Shown: positions 24,305-33,796 of the stretch, piece after piece | Layout: every line of letters starts with the position of its first letter | How positions within the stretch are numbered: the first letter of the stretch is position 1 | Assembly (NCBI RefSeq): GCF_002263515.1 | Contig: NZ_CP022752.1 | Coordinates: forward strand, 2,790,001 to 2,854,000 | DNA length: 64,000 nt | Direction: 5' to 3' | Source of the DNA: Actinopolyspora erythraea | GTDB taxonomy: Bacteria > Actinomycetota > Actinomycetes > Mycobacteriales > Pseudonocardiaceae | Translations under genes and position numbers: made by a program | The notes under the pieces: model-generated | Seen by the model: the letters and a program-made list of their open reading frames with translations, nothing else | Databases searched by the model: none | What the model was told of the DNA's origin: nothing

Positions 24305-27300
24305 TTGACGATCGGCAGGGAGCAAGCGGGGCCGGACTCCCCCGACCAACCGGACACCGAAGCTCCGAACACCGAGGGCCCAGGCACCGAAGACCCGAAC
24401 GCCGAAGACCCAAGCACCGAAGACGAAGCGCGACCGCCGATCCGGGAGAACGACCCACTGGCCGACCGGGCACGACGGCTGTTCCAGTTCCTCGGCGAGG
24501 CGCAACGACTGCGCACCACCCCGATCCACACCGTCGAGAAGTACCAGTCGGTTCGCTGGACGAGTGGAATCCCCGAGCACCCGGCCGTCTCGCTCGCGGG
24601 CCGCGACAGCGACCCCGCCGAGAGCGAGCACGTGCTCAGCGTCGAACGGCTGCCCAAACAGGACCCGCCCCAGCCGTCGACGCGGCTGGCCGAGTGGCTC
24701 GACGGCCCGTTCGACGATCCGGCGGAAACGCCCCGGCTACGCGACACGGTTCCGGCCGCCGCCGTACCGACGTCCGAACGCGGCAGCGACGAGCTCGGCG
24801 CGGAACGGCTGCGGCGCGAGGACCACCCGGAGATCGACGAGGACCACGAGGACTGGCTCGCGGAGTGGAACTCCTGGGCCGAGCGGGAACTGGCCGACCG
24901 GCCGGTGCGCGAGCTCTACAACGAGCTGTTCGGCACCTACACCGAGATCGGCAACAACCCGGAGTCGCTGGAACTGGTACTGGGAATCGGCTGCCTGAGC
25001 TGGCAACCCGACAGCCGCACCCGGATCGAACGGCACCTGCTGACCACCGCCGCCGGTGTCCACCTCGACGACGACTCCGGCACACTCACCGTCGTTCGTT
25101 CCGAGGAGGGCGCGGACGAGTTCACCCTCGAACGGGACATGCTCGCCCCCGAACTGCTCACCGACGCCGAGAAGCTCAACGAGCTGGCCGCCGAGGCCGC
25201 CGTCCTGGACGCGCACCCGCTCGACCGGGAGCAACTGGCCGGAGTGATCCGCCGGTTCGTGCACACCCTCGACGCCGCCGGCCAGTACCGGGACGAGGAC
25301 GAGCCCGCGCGCGCCCAGTCCCACCCCGTCGCCACCTTCGCCCCCGCGATCATCACCCGGAAGCGCTCGCAGCGCGGGATCGTGCGGATCTTCGAGTCGA
25401 TCGCCGAGCAGCTCGCCGAGACCGGCGTCGTCCCCTCGGGAGTGCGTCCGCTGGTCGACCCCGACCAGCAGCCCGTCGGCTCCGAGAACACCGGCTCCAC
25501 CGACGGTCGGGAGAACGTCGACGAGGAGACCTTCCTCCCGCTTCCGGTCAACGAGAAGCAGCTGCGGGTGGTGCGGCACGTCGACTCGAAGCCGCAGACC
25601 CTGGTGCAGGGACCGCCCGGCACCGGCAAGACCCACACCACGGCCGCGCTGCTGGCGCACCTGCTCGCGCAGGGCAAGCGCGTGCTGGTCACCGCGCACA
25701 CCGACCGCGCCCTGCAGGAGGTGCGCGACAAGCTTCCCGATGAGATCAAACCGCTCTCGGTGGCGGTGGTGGGAAGCTCGCGCCAGGACATGTCGGACCT
25801 GCGGGTGGCCGTGGACACGATCGCCGACAACACCGAGGAGTACGACGACGAGCGCGCCACCGAGATCGTCACGGAGTGCTCGAACCGGATCGAGGAGGCG
25901 CGGCGCGAACGAGCCAGGCTGCACCACCAGCTGGTCGAGGCCAGGCAACACGAGACCAGGGAACACTCCGTGGGCGGCTATCAGGGCACGCTGTCGACGA
26001 TCGCCCAGCGGCACGCCGCCGACGCGGAACGCTACGAGTGGCTGGCCGAGTTCGCCTCGGTTTCGGCCGACAGCGCACCACCGCTGGACAACGCCGAGAT
26101 CAACGAGTGGCGCGCCGCGCTGTACGACCGGGAGATGTCGGCGGAGGAACCGTGGGCACGGCAACGACTGGTCGACCCCGCCGAGATCGCCGCACCCGAG
26201 GAGTTCGCCGACCTGGTCGCCGCCGAGTCGAAGGCAGGCGAGGAGGAACAGCGTCACGACGAACTCAAGGGGCACGCCGCGTTCGACGCGGTGAGCGCGC
26301 TGGACCAGGTGACGCGGCAGTCGCTGCGGCAACGCCTGCTCGAACTCGCCGACACCGCCGACGAACTCGCGGGAGGTTCGCAGGCGTGGCTGAGCACCGC
26401 CCTGCACGACGTGCTCTCGGGCCGTGGTGAGGTCTGGCGTTCCCGCGCCAGTCGGATCGACGAACTCGCCGAACGGTGCGAAACCGCGTTGAGACAGCTG
26501 GATCCGCTGACCGAGGTGCGGGTCGACGGCGACGTCTCCGCGCTGACCAACCTCGCCGACGAGGTGCTCCAGCGGCTGAACGACGGCGGCAGGATCAGGA
26601 CACGCTCCGACGGCACCCCGAGGCTCGGCCTGTTCGCCGCCAAGTGGGTCAAACACGCCGAACCGCTCTTCCGCCAGGTTCGGGTCAACGGCCGCTGCCC
26701 CACCACGGTCGAACAGCTGCGGGCGTTCCTGCACTGGGCCGAGTCCTACCGAGCGCTGCTCGCGCTGGACCAGGCATGGCCCGAGGACATGACGATCACC
26801 GCCGAGGACACGTTCCGCGAACGGCTGGACTGGCACGTGGCCCAGGCCAACCAGCTGAAACGGGTACTGCGTCTCGGTGAGGAACTGGCCACCGAGGAAC
26901 AGCACCTGTCCCAGAGGGGGCTGCCGAAACCCGACTGGAGCGACCTCGCCTCGGTGCGGCGTTACGCCGCACTGGTCGACGCCGCGGCGGCCGTGGAGGC
27001 CACGGCGGCGGCGAGCGCACCGCTGCGGGAGCTCGAGAACCAGCTGGTGGGCGAGACGCGCTGGTCCGACACCGGTGAGTGCGTCCACGCGCTGCTGGAG
27101 GCCGTGCGGGCACGCGACCTCGACAACTACGCCGCGCACCACCGCAGGCTGCTGCACCTGTTGGAGATCCGAGGCCGTCTCCGGCGGCGCGACGAGCTGG
27201 AACAGCGGCTGACCGAATCCCTCCCGGAGCTGCGTGCAGCGGTCGAGGCCGCCGATTCCGCGACGGATCTCTGGGCCGAGCGGCTGGCGGACTTCGAGGC

Positions 27301-29890
27301 AGCCTGGCGGTGGCTGGCCGTGCGGGACTGGGTGCTGCGGCAGCACACGGTCGACGAGAACGAGCTGCGGGCCAGGATCAACAGTCTGGAGAACGTGATC
27401 CGGGAGCGGAGCGAACGGCTGTACGCCACGCGGGCGTGGAGCCACGCGGTCGCCCCGGAACGGCTCGGGGGCAGCGCCCGGGCCGATCTGCGCAACTACT
27501 CCAACCTGGTCAAACGGCTGGGCAAGGGCACCGGCACTCACGCCGAACGGCGACGTTCGGAGATCCGCGAGGCCATGATGCGCTGCAGGCCGTCCGTGCC
27601 GGTGTGGATCATGCCGATCTACCGGATCGCCGAGCAGTTCCGGATCCAGCCGGACATGTTCGACGTGGTCGTGGTGGACGAGGCGTCGCAGGCCGGGCTG
27701 GAGGCGGTGTTCCTGCAGTACCTGGCGCCGAAGATGGTCGTCATCGGCGACGATAAGCAGGTCTCGCCGATGGGCGTGGGCCTGGACCAGGAGGACCTGC
27801 GCAAACTCGCCGGGCAGTACATCGCCGACGACCGCTACCGCAACGCCTGGCAGGACCCGCTGCACAGCCTGTTCGACGACGCCAAGATGCGCTACGGCGG
27901 GCAGATCACGCTGACCGAGCACCGGCGGTGCGTGCCGGAGATCATCGAGTTCTCCAACCGCATCGCCTACCGGCCGGACAACATCAGGCTGAGTCCGGTG
28001 CGCCAGTACGACGCCGACAGGCTCGAACCGTTCCGGGCCCGCCACGTCACCGAGGGCCACCGGAAGGGCGAGGTGAACGAGCCCGAGGCCGAGGCACTGG
28101 TCGAGGAGATCGTGCGCTGCGCGGCCGACCCGCGCTACGGCGGGAAGACCTTCGGGGTCATCTCGCTGCTCGGGGACGCGCGGCAGGCCCGGCTGATCGA
28201 GCGGAAGCTGCTGGAACGGCTCTCGCCGCAGGAGATCGAACGACGTCAGCTGCGGTGCGGCACCCCGCCCGACTTCCAGGGTGCCGAGCGCGACGTGATC
28301 TTCCTGTCCATGGTGGAGGCGGCCAGGGAGGGCAAGCGGATCAGCTCACTGACCGCGCCGCAACACGTGCAGCGCTACAACGTGGCGGTCTCCCGCGCCA
28401 GGGACCAGGTCTGGCTGTTCCACTCGGTGGGCCTTTCCGAACTGCACAACCGGGAGGACATGCGCTACCAGCTGCTGGAGCACTGCTACAGCATGATCGA
28501 CGGCGCTGCCCGGAGCGACTCGGACGAGCTGGCCAGCGCGGTCTCCGAGGAACACCGCGACACCAGGTTCGACTCGCTGTTCGAGCAGCGGGTGTTCAAC
28601 CGGCTGGTCGAGCGCGGCTACCCGGTCATCCCGCAGTACTCCGTGGAGCCCTACAAGATCGACCTAGTGGTGATCGGCAGCAAGGCACGGTTGGCGGTGG
28701 AGTGCGACGGTGACGCCTGGCACGGCCCGGAAGCCTACGAGCGCGACCTGGCACGGCAGCGCGAGCTGGAGCGCTGCGGCTGGACGTTCCACCGTATCCG
28801 GGAGTCGGCGTTCTACGTGGACCAGGCGCAGGAGCTCGACTCGCTGTGGAAGGCCCTGAGTGAGCAGGGGATCCACCCGCGCGGAGCCGAACCGGAAGCC
28901 GTGGCGCACGCGAGCGCGGCGGCCGTCGCCGAGCCGGTCGCGGCAGCGACGGCGGTCGATGCCGCGGCGGTCGGCACCGCGGAGGTCGGGGCCGCGGAGG
29001 TCGGGGCCGCGGAGGTCGGGGCCGCGGAGGTCGGCACCGCGGCGGTCGGCACCGCGGAGGTCGGCACCGCGGAGGTCGGGGCCGCGGAGGTCGGCACCGC
29101 GGCGGTCGGCACCGCGGAGGTCGGCACCGCGGAGGTCGGGGCCGCGGAACCGTCCGAACCGGTCCCGGCGCGGGTGGTCGAGCACGGTGCCGCCGAGTCG
29201 GACGTCGTCGGGCGAGCGGCCGCGCCGCTCGTGGTACCGGAGGAGGACGAGACCACCGGGCACGAGACCGTGATCGGAGGTTCGGAACCCGAGCCGGGCG
29301 ACGACGACTCCGACTCAGTCGTCGGAGACACCGGGGAAACCGCCGAGGCGTCCGAGCCGAGCGGTGGGGAGTCGGTTTCCGAGCACGCGGAGTACGTGGA
29401 GTACAGCGGCACGCTGCCACATCCGCAGAACCTCGCGCGCGAGCAGCTCGCCGAGGGATTGGCGGAAATCGTGGCCACCGAGGGGCCGGTGCTCGGGGAC
29501 CGCCTGACCAAGCTCTACGCCCGCGCCTACGGTGGACGGCGCATCGGGGATATCTCCAAAACCCTCAACGAGGGCATTTCCGCGGCTGTGCGCCACGAGA
29601 TGCTGGTGGAGGACAACCCGCTGGGAGACAACCGGATCGCACATCGCACGTTCCGGCTGCCCGAACAGCCGTCGGTGCTGGTTCGTACCGCCGGGCCGCG
29701 CACCATAGACGAGATTCCACCCCGCGAGTTGGCGACCGTGCTCGAGGAGCAGGCCCTGCTGCACGGCTGGCTGGACGAGAAGGGGCTGTTCCGGGCGGTG
29801 GTGCGCCGGTTCGGCTGGCGACAGCTCAGTGCCAAGGCGCAGCAGCGGCTGCGTGCCGTCACACCGCTCGTGGACGAGGAGGGCGCCTGA
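24305..29890 (+). CDS. SF1 helicase fused to Vsr/DUF559-like nuclease
   Basis: About 1861 residues. I chose TTG 24305 because AGGAG lies 7 nt before it; the open frame reaches further upstream without start signals. The SF1 motor has Walker A GPPGTGKT near residue 437 and DEAS near 1125, with a coiled-coil-rich insertion between them, as in AAA_11/AAA_12 helicases. Residues 1420-1510 form a Vsr/DUF559-like endonuclease: YKIDLVV (D1453) then ECDGDAWHG (E1466, D1468). A low-complexity pentapeptide repeat and acidic linker follow, and the end resembles the DUF3320 winged-helix-like domain. Helicase-Vsr fusions are known in antiphage systems; which one this belongs to I cannot say. Confidence 0.85.
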   Translation: MTIGREQAGPDSPDQPDTEAPNTEGPGTEDPNAEDPSTEDEARPPIRENDPLADRARRLFQFLGEAQRLRTTPIHTVEKYQSVRWTSGIPEHPAVSLAGRDSDPAESEHVLSVERLPKQDPPQPSTRLAEWLDGPFDDPAETPRLRDTVPAAAVPTSERGSDELGAERLRREDHPEIDEDHEDWLAEWNSWAERELADRPVRELYNELFGTYTEIGNNPESLELVLGIGCLSWQPDSRTRIERHLLTTAAGVHLDDDSGTLTVVRSEEGADEFTLERDMLAPELLTDAEKLNELAAEAAVLDAHPLDREQLAGVIRRFVHTLDAAGQYRDEDEPARAQSHPVATFAPAIITRKRSQRGIVRIFESIAEQLAETGVVPSGVRPLVDPDQQPVGSENTGSTDGRENVDEETFLPLPVNEKQLRVVRHVDSKPQTLVQGPPGTGKTHTTAALLAHLLAQGKRVLVTAHTDRALQEVRDKLPDEIKPLSVAVVGSSRQDMSDLRVAVDTIADNTEEYDDERATEIVTECSNRIEEARRERARLHHQLVEARQHETREHSVGGYQGTLSTIAQRHAADAERYEWLAEFASVSADSAPPLDNAEINEWRAALYDREMSAEEPWARQRLVDPAEIAAPEEFADLVAAESKAGEEEQRHDELKGHAAFDAVSALDQVTRQSLRQRLLELADTADELAGGSQAWLSTALHDVLSGRGEVWRSRASRIDELAERCETALRQLDPLTEVRVDGDVSALTNLADEVLQRLNDGGRIRTRSDGTPRLGLFAAKWVKHAEPLFRQVRVNGRCPTTVEQLRAFLHWAESYRALLALDQAWPEDMTITAEDTFRERLDWHVAQANQLKRVLRLGEELATEEQHLSQRGLPKPDWSDLASVRRYAALVDAAAAVEATAAASAPLRELENQLVGETRWSDTGECVHALLEAVRARDLDNYAAHHRRLLHLLEIRGRLRRRDELEQRLTESLPELRAAVEAADSATDLWAERLADFEAAWRWLAVRDWVLRQHTVDENELRARINSLENVIRERSERLYATRAWSHAVAPERLGGSARADLRNYSNLVKRLGKGTGTHAERRRSEIREAMMRCRPSVPVWIMPIYRIAEQFRIQPDMFDVVVVDEASQAGLEAVFLQYLAPKMVVIGDDKQVSPMGVGLDQEDLRKLAGQYIADDRYRNAWQDPLHSLFDDAKMRYGGQITLTEHRRCVPEIIEFSNRIAYRPDNIRLSPVRQYDADRLEPFRARHVTEGHRKGEVNEPEAEALVEEIVRCAADPRYGGKTFGVISLLGDARQARLIERKLLERLSPQEIERRQLRCGTPPDFQGAERDVIFLSMVEAAREGKRISSLTAPQHVQRYNVAVSRARDQVWLFHSVGLSELHNREDMRYQLLEHCYSMIDGAARSDSDELASAVSEEHRDTRFDSLFEQRVFNRLVERGYPVIPQYSVEPYKIDLVVIGSKARLAVECDGDAWHGPEAYERDLARQRELERCGWTFHRIRESAFYVDQAQELDSLWKALSEQGIHPRGAEPEAVAHASAAAVAEPVAAATAVDAAAVGTAEVGAAEVGAAEVGAAEVGTAAVGTAEVGTAEVGAAEVGTAAVGTAEVGTAEVGAAEPSEPVPARVVEHGAAESDVVGRAAAPLVVPEEDETTGHETVIGGSEPEPGDDDSDSVVGDTGETAEASEPSGGESVSEHAEYVEYSGTLPHPQNLAREQLAEGLAEIVATEGPVLGDRLTKLYARAYGGRRIGDISKTLNEGISAAVRHEMLVEDNPLGDNRIAHRTFRLPEQPSVLVRTAGPRTIDEIPPRELATVLEEQALLHGWLDEKGLFRAVVRRFGWRQLSAKAQQRLRAVTPLVDEEGA
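28964..29148 (+). repeat. In-frame 15-bp tandem repeat in helicase gene
   Basis: About twelve units encode the pentapeptide A-(E/A)-V-G-(A/T). Some units group into a 60-bp higher-order repeat, two copies of which start at 29036 and 29096 and are essentially identical. The array lies between the nuclease domain and the C-terminal domain, so copy number would only change linker length. Confidence 0.9.
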
Positions 29891-30285
29891 CATCACCGCC
29901 GCACCAGGCGGGTCATGGCCGGTGGGCGGAGGTGCCGCGCAGGGTCACCACCACACGATCGGTCGGGTGGACTCGACGTGATCGTGTGGTGGGCCGCGAG
30001 TACCGGTTGGACACCGCTCGGCCGATGCCCCTCGGGGGCAGGCACCGGCCGGGCGGTGGACGGCCCGGTACCGGATATCGGAGTTCGGCGGCTGCGGCCG
30101 TGAGCTGGCTGGCGGCCGGGCGTGGCTTACCGCGCCCGCGGCCCGGCGAGCGCGCCACTGTACACCTGAACATCGTGCTGCCCGAGCACCTTCCTGAACC
30201 GGACGACACGACACCCGAATCACGGTCCCGCAACGTCCGACGATCTCCGTCGAACCAGGACGAAGCACTCGTTTACCTTGGACAT
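29891..30285. other. Intergenic region after helicase gene
   Basis: Apart from the hairpin at 29948-29992 and the promoter of the first small membrane gene at its right end, I see nothing in it. Confidence 0.5.
29948..29992 (+). terminator. Perfect 13-bp hairpin after helicase gene
   Basis: CCACCACACGATC (29948-29960) pairs with GATCGTGTGGTGG (29980-29992). It lies about 58 nt after the helicase stop codon. Related CGTGTGGT sequence recurs near 30590 and 31085. Confidence 0.7.
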
Positions 30286-30582
30286 ATGCAGCGATACGTG
30301 CCACCCGATACTCCCGTCAAGGTGTCGAGCCGGACAGCGTGGTGGCTACTCGTGACCTGCATAGTTCTCGGCGCACTGAATGGACTCATCATGGCGATCT
30401 ATCTCGCCGTGCCTTACGTGGCCGGAAGAATCCCTTCAGCGGGTCCCCTGATAAGCAGCTTGTTCAACACCGCCGCCTCGGGACTTATGATATATCCTAT
30501 TTGGTCGGGCTATCGCAGAGCGCTGCGACAGGAGGCCGAGCGGGCGGCCACGGCGGGCGACCACGTACGAGCGGCCGAGTGA
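30286..30582 (+). CDS. Two-TM membrane protein, paralogue 1
   Basis: A 98-residue protein with a short polar N-terminus (MQRYVPPDTPVKVSSRTAWW), two hydrophobic segments and a basic helical tail (RRALRQEAERA). It is the first of three tandem paralogues. No Shine-Dalgarno is present; TACCTT ends 6 nt before the ATG, the arrangement typical of leaderless actinobacterial transcripts. Function unknown. Confidence 0.65.
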   Translation: MQRYVPPDTPVKVSSRTAWWLLVTCIVLGALNGLIMAIYLAVPYVAGRIPSAGPLISSLFNTAASGLMIYPIWSGYRRALRQEAERAATAGDHVRAAE

Positions 30583-30768
30583 AGTCGGTGTGATCGTGCG
30601 GTTGACAGCGAGAGCGGATCGGGCACCACACGGCGATCCGTCGAGTGGTCTGTCCCGCGGACCGAGTCGGAACGAGGAACCAGAACAGCTCCGCCACCCG
30701 AATCACGGTCCCGCAACGTCCGATGATCCCCGCCGTGCGACATGGCAGTACCTGGATACCTTGAGCCC

Positions 30769-31038
30769 ATGCGGCGATACGTGCCACCCGACACGCGGAT
30801 GAAGGTGTCGAGCAGGACAGCACGGCGGATCATGCTCGCCTGCGTCGTCCTGTGCGCGCTGAGCGGAGCCGTCGTGGTGCTCTACCTCGCCACGCCCTAC
30901 GTGACCGGACGAATCGGCTCGCCACAGCTCCTGCTGGCATGGCTGTTCTGCACCTTGGTATTCGGAATCCAGATATACAACTGGCGCTCGATCCAGCAGA
31001 GGGCACTGCGGCGGGAAGCCGAGCGGACGAACGACTGA
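30769..31038 (+). CDS. Two-TM membrane protein, paralogue 2
   Basis: An 89-residue paralogue (MRRYVPPDTRMKVSSRTARR, two hydrophobic segments, tail QQRALRREAERTND). Upstream DNA is also conserved with paralogue 1 (ATCACGGTCCCGCAACGTCC), and TACCTT again lies 6 nt before the ATG. Function unknown. Confidence 0.65.
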   Translation: MRRYVPPDTRMKVSSRTARRIMLACVVLCALSGAVVVLYLATPYVTGRIGSPQLLLAWLFCTLVFGIQIYNWRSIQQRALRREAERTND

Positions 31039-31206
31039 GGAGGACCACCACGTGATCAGACCGGGTCGGAGTGACCGATGAGGTCGTGTGGTGACCAACG
31101 AGCGCCGATCGGCGGATCCAGGACCCCACCGACACCGCGATCACGGTTCCGCGGCGTTCGACGATCTCCGCCGAACCGGGACGAGGCACACCGATAGCGT
31201 GGGAGC

Positions 31207-31497
31207 ATGCAGCGCTATGCCCCACCCAATGCACAGGTGAAGGCGTCGAGCAGGACGGTGTGGTGGTTCACCGCTGTCTGCGCTTCCTTATGTGGCCTGA
31301 CCGGGCTGGCCGCCGTAGCTGCCCTGGCACTGTCCTACGCGTCCGGAGGCCCGGTCTCGTTGGAGCTTCCGATGAGTTTCCTGTGGAAGAGCATGCTCTT
31401 CGGGATCCTCACCTACATCTTTCGGTTGATCCACCACAAGGCGCTGCGGCAGGAGGCCGAACGGGCGAAACGGGCCGGGACCGCGACGAACGACTGA
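31207..31497 (+). CDS. Two-TM membrane protein, paralogue 3
   Basis: A 96-residue paralogue (MQRYAPPNAQVKASSRTVWW, two hydrophobic segments, tail HHKALRQEAERAKRAG). TAGCGT lies 6 nt before the ATG. It ends just before the convergent DUF574 gene. Function unknown. Confidence 0.65.
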   Translation: MQRYAPPNAQVKASSRTVWWFTAVCASLCGLTGLAAVAALALSYASGGPVSLELPMSFLWKSMLFGILTYIFRLIHHKALRQEAERAKRAGTATND

Positions 31498-31516
31498 AGC
31501 AGGACGGCGGGGAGGC

Positions 31517-32320
31517 TCAGCACCTGCCGACCGCGACCCAGAACGCGTTGCGGGCCCCCTCGGGTACCTCGCCCGGATCCGGGTGCCAGTCGACGGCGTG
31601 CACCAGCCCCGGCTCCACCAGTTCGAGGTCCCCCAGCAGCGCGGCGAACTCCTCCACCGAGCGGTGCCTGGCAGTGTGGCTGGTGTCGCGGTACAGCCGC
31701 GAGATCTCCTCGACGCGGTCGGGTTCGTCGTAGTGGTCGGTGATGTGCGAGACCACCAGGAAACTGCCCGGCGCCACGGCCCGGCGGTAGGAGTCGACGA
31801 TCTCGGCGGGGCGCTCCTCGTCGCCGATGAAGTGCAACACGGCCGCCGCGAGCACCGCCATCGGCTCGTCGAAGTCGAGCAGCCCGGTGACCCCCGGTTC
31901 GGCCAGCACCTCCTCGGGCCTACGCAGGTCCGCCGGGCTGATCGTGGCCCCCGCCACGCCTTCGAGGAGCTGGCGGGTGTGGGCCACGGCCACGGGCTCG
32001 TTGTCGACGTAGGCCACACGTGCCGAGGAGTCCCGCGCCTGGGCGATCTCGTGCACGTGCCCCACCGTCGGAATGCCGGACCCCAGGTCCAGGAACTGGC
32101 GAATCCCCTGGTCCAGGCAGAAGCGGACCGCACGCTGCAGGAAGGCCCGGTTGGCCCGCGCACCCGGGATCATGGCCGGCGTGATCGACACCGCCTGCTC
32201 GGCCGCACTCCGGTCAGCGGCGAAGTTGTGCGACCCGCCGAGGTAGTAGTCGTACATCCGTGCCGCGTTCGGCGTCGTGACGTCGATGCCCTCGCTCCAC
32301 GCCGGTTCCCCGATCGACAT
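31517..32320 (-). CDS. DUF574 SAM-dependent methyltransferase
   Basis: A 267-residue protein of the DUF574 (SAV2177-like) group. Typical features are the N-terminal PNAARMYDYYLGGSHNFAAD, the SAM-binding FLDLGSGIPT near residue 80, and VAYVDNEPVAV. The C-terminus ends AFWVAVGR. Actinomycete genomes carry many copies, and substrates are largely unknown. The ATG at 32320 follows GGGGAGTGG. It appears to be a single-gene unit. Confidence 0.88.
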   Translation of the reverse strand: MSIGEPAWSEGIDVTTPNAARMYDYYLGGSHNFAADRSAAEQAVSITPAMIPGARANRAFLQRAVRFCLDQGIRQFLDLGSGIPTVGHVHEIAQARDSSARVAYVDNEPVAVAHTRQLLEGVAGATISPADLRRPEEVLAEPGVTGLLDFDEPMAVLAAAVLHFIGDEERPAEIVDSYRRAVAPGSFLVVSHITDHYDEPDRVEEISRLYRDTSHTARHRSVEEFAALLGDLELVEPGLVHAVDWHPDPGEVPEGARNAFWVAVGRC

Positions 32321-32449
32321 GCCACCCACTCCCCACAACCGGGATCGTCTACCAGTCCGGCAGCGTACACACCCGGCCACGCGCCGCGAAGAACGGCGGA
32401 GCTCCGGAGTCGGGCGAGAGTATCACCGACGGGATGCCGGTGCTCGGCG

Positions 32450-33439
32450 TCAGGCCGCCACGTCGACCATTCCGCTGACCTCGGCCACCAGTTCGAAGGA
32501 GCGCAGCCAGGCGTCCCGCTCGGGTGCCAGCGAGGTGACCATCAGCTCGTCGGCCCGGGCGTGCTCGGCGAAGCCGTCCAGGTAGTTCCTGACCTCGTCG
32601 GCGGTCCCGACCGCGGAGTAGGTCAGCATCTGCTGGGCCTGCTGCCCGGCGGGCGAGTCCAGGGCGCTGTCGGCCTCCTCCCGGGTCAGGTTCCGGCCGG
32701 TGAGCAGCCGCAGCCTGCTGCGCTTGGCGGCCTGGAACTGCTCCCGCGCCTGCTCGGCCGAATCGGCGGCGATGATGTTGACCCCCGCGATGACGTGGGG
32801 TTGCGACAGCTGCTCGGACGGGGTGAACTGACGCCGGTAGACCGAGACCGCGTCCTCCAGCGCGTTCGGGGCGAAGTGCGAGGCGAACGAGTACGGCAGC
32901 CCGAGCGCGGCGGCGAGCTTGGCCCCGAACAGCGAGGAGCCGAGGATGTAGAGCGGGACGCCGGTCCCCCTGCCCGGCACGGCCTGCACCCCCTGCACCA
33001 GGGATTCCTCGCCCAGGTAGCCCTGCAGCTCCCGCACGTCCTGCGGGAAGGTCTCCGCGGCCTTCGGATCGCGGCGCAGCGCCCGCGCGGTCTGCTGGTC
33101 ACTGCCCGGCGCCCTGCCCAGACCGAGATCGATCCGCCCCGGGTGCAGGGTCTCCAGCGTTCCGAACTGCTCGGCGACGGTCAGCGGAGCGTGGTTCGGC
33201 AGCATGATGCCGCCCGCGCCGACGCGGATGGAACTGGTGTGCGCGGCGATGTGTCCGATGATGACGCTGGTCGCCGAGGAGGCGATGCGCGGCATGTTGT
33301 GGTGTTCGGCGTACCAGATACGCCGGTACCCCCACCGCTCGGCTCGCTGCGCCAGGTCGATGCTGGCCCGAAGGCTGTCCCCCGGGGTCTCGTCCCGACC
33401 GACGTTGGCGAGATCGAGGATGGACAGCGGAACACCCAT
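32450..33439 (-). CDS. Luciferase-like flavin monooxygenase (MsnO8 type)
   Basis: A 329-residue LLM-class oxidoreductase with a TIM-barrel fold using reduced flavin. The N-terminus [12 protein letters not shown], the [20 protein letters not shown] stretch and [20 protein letters not shown] are characteristic of the MsnO8-type group. The ATG at 33439 gives the canonical start. The substrate cannot be told from sequence, and neighbours on both sides are unrelated, so it is likely monocistronic. Confidence 0.88.
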   Translation of the reverse strand: MGVPLSILDLANVGRDETPGDSLRASIDLAQRAERWGYRRIWYAEHHNMPRIASSATSVIIGHIAAHTSSIRVGAGGIMLPNHAPLTVAEQFGTLETLHPGRIDLGLGRAPGSDQQTARALRRDPKAAETFPQDVRELQGYLGEESLVQGVQAVPGRGTGVPLYILGSSLFGAKLAAALGLPYSFASHFAPNALEDAVSVYRRQFTPSEQLSQPHVIAGVNIIAADSAEQAREQFQAAKRSRLRLLTGRNLTREEADSALDSPAGQQAQQMLTYSAVGTADEVRNYLDGFAEHARADELMVTSLAPERDAWLRSFELVAEVSGMVDVAA

Positions 33440-33796
33440 GGCAAACGCACCCTTCCACGCAGGTACTGTGACAGATTCTGGCACAGTTTTTCCGGCCAAC
33501 CGTTCGAACGCGCTCGACCGGAAGGGGTATTCCCGGCATCGCACGGATCACATGTTCACCGTCACGGCCCCGCCTCGCGTGAGACCACTACCGGCCCCAG
33601 CCCACGCGCCGTCACCGCCCACCGCGCGGACGGATGCCACCGCCCTCCCACCCGAGGAGCCCCTCGTCGAAGAGCCACCGAGCGGGCACGCGGAGCGCGG
33701 AACGCCCCTCCTCCGGGGCCGCCAGCAGTCGGCCGCGTTCGTATCACGAGCGCGGGAGACCGCCGGGCGTCCCGCCGCGGCGGCGGAACACGCCGA

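Noticed and set aside
24737..28060. 1107-codon open frame antisense to the helicase gene
   Set aside because: Same artefact: biased composition, no domains, and the sense strand encodes clear helicase motifs.
28964..29148. Regular repeats as a possible CRISPR array
   Set aside because: Units are 15 bp, contiguous, without spacers, and keep the helicase reading frame; this is a coding tandem repeat.
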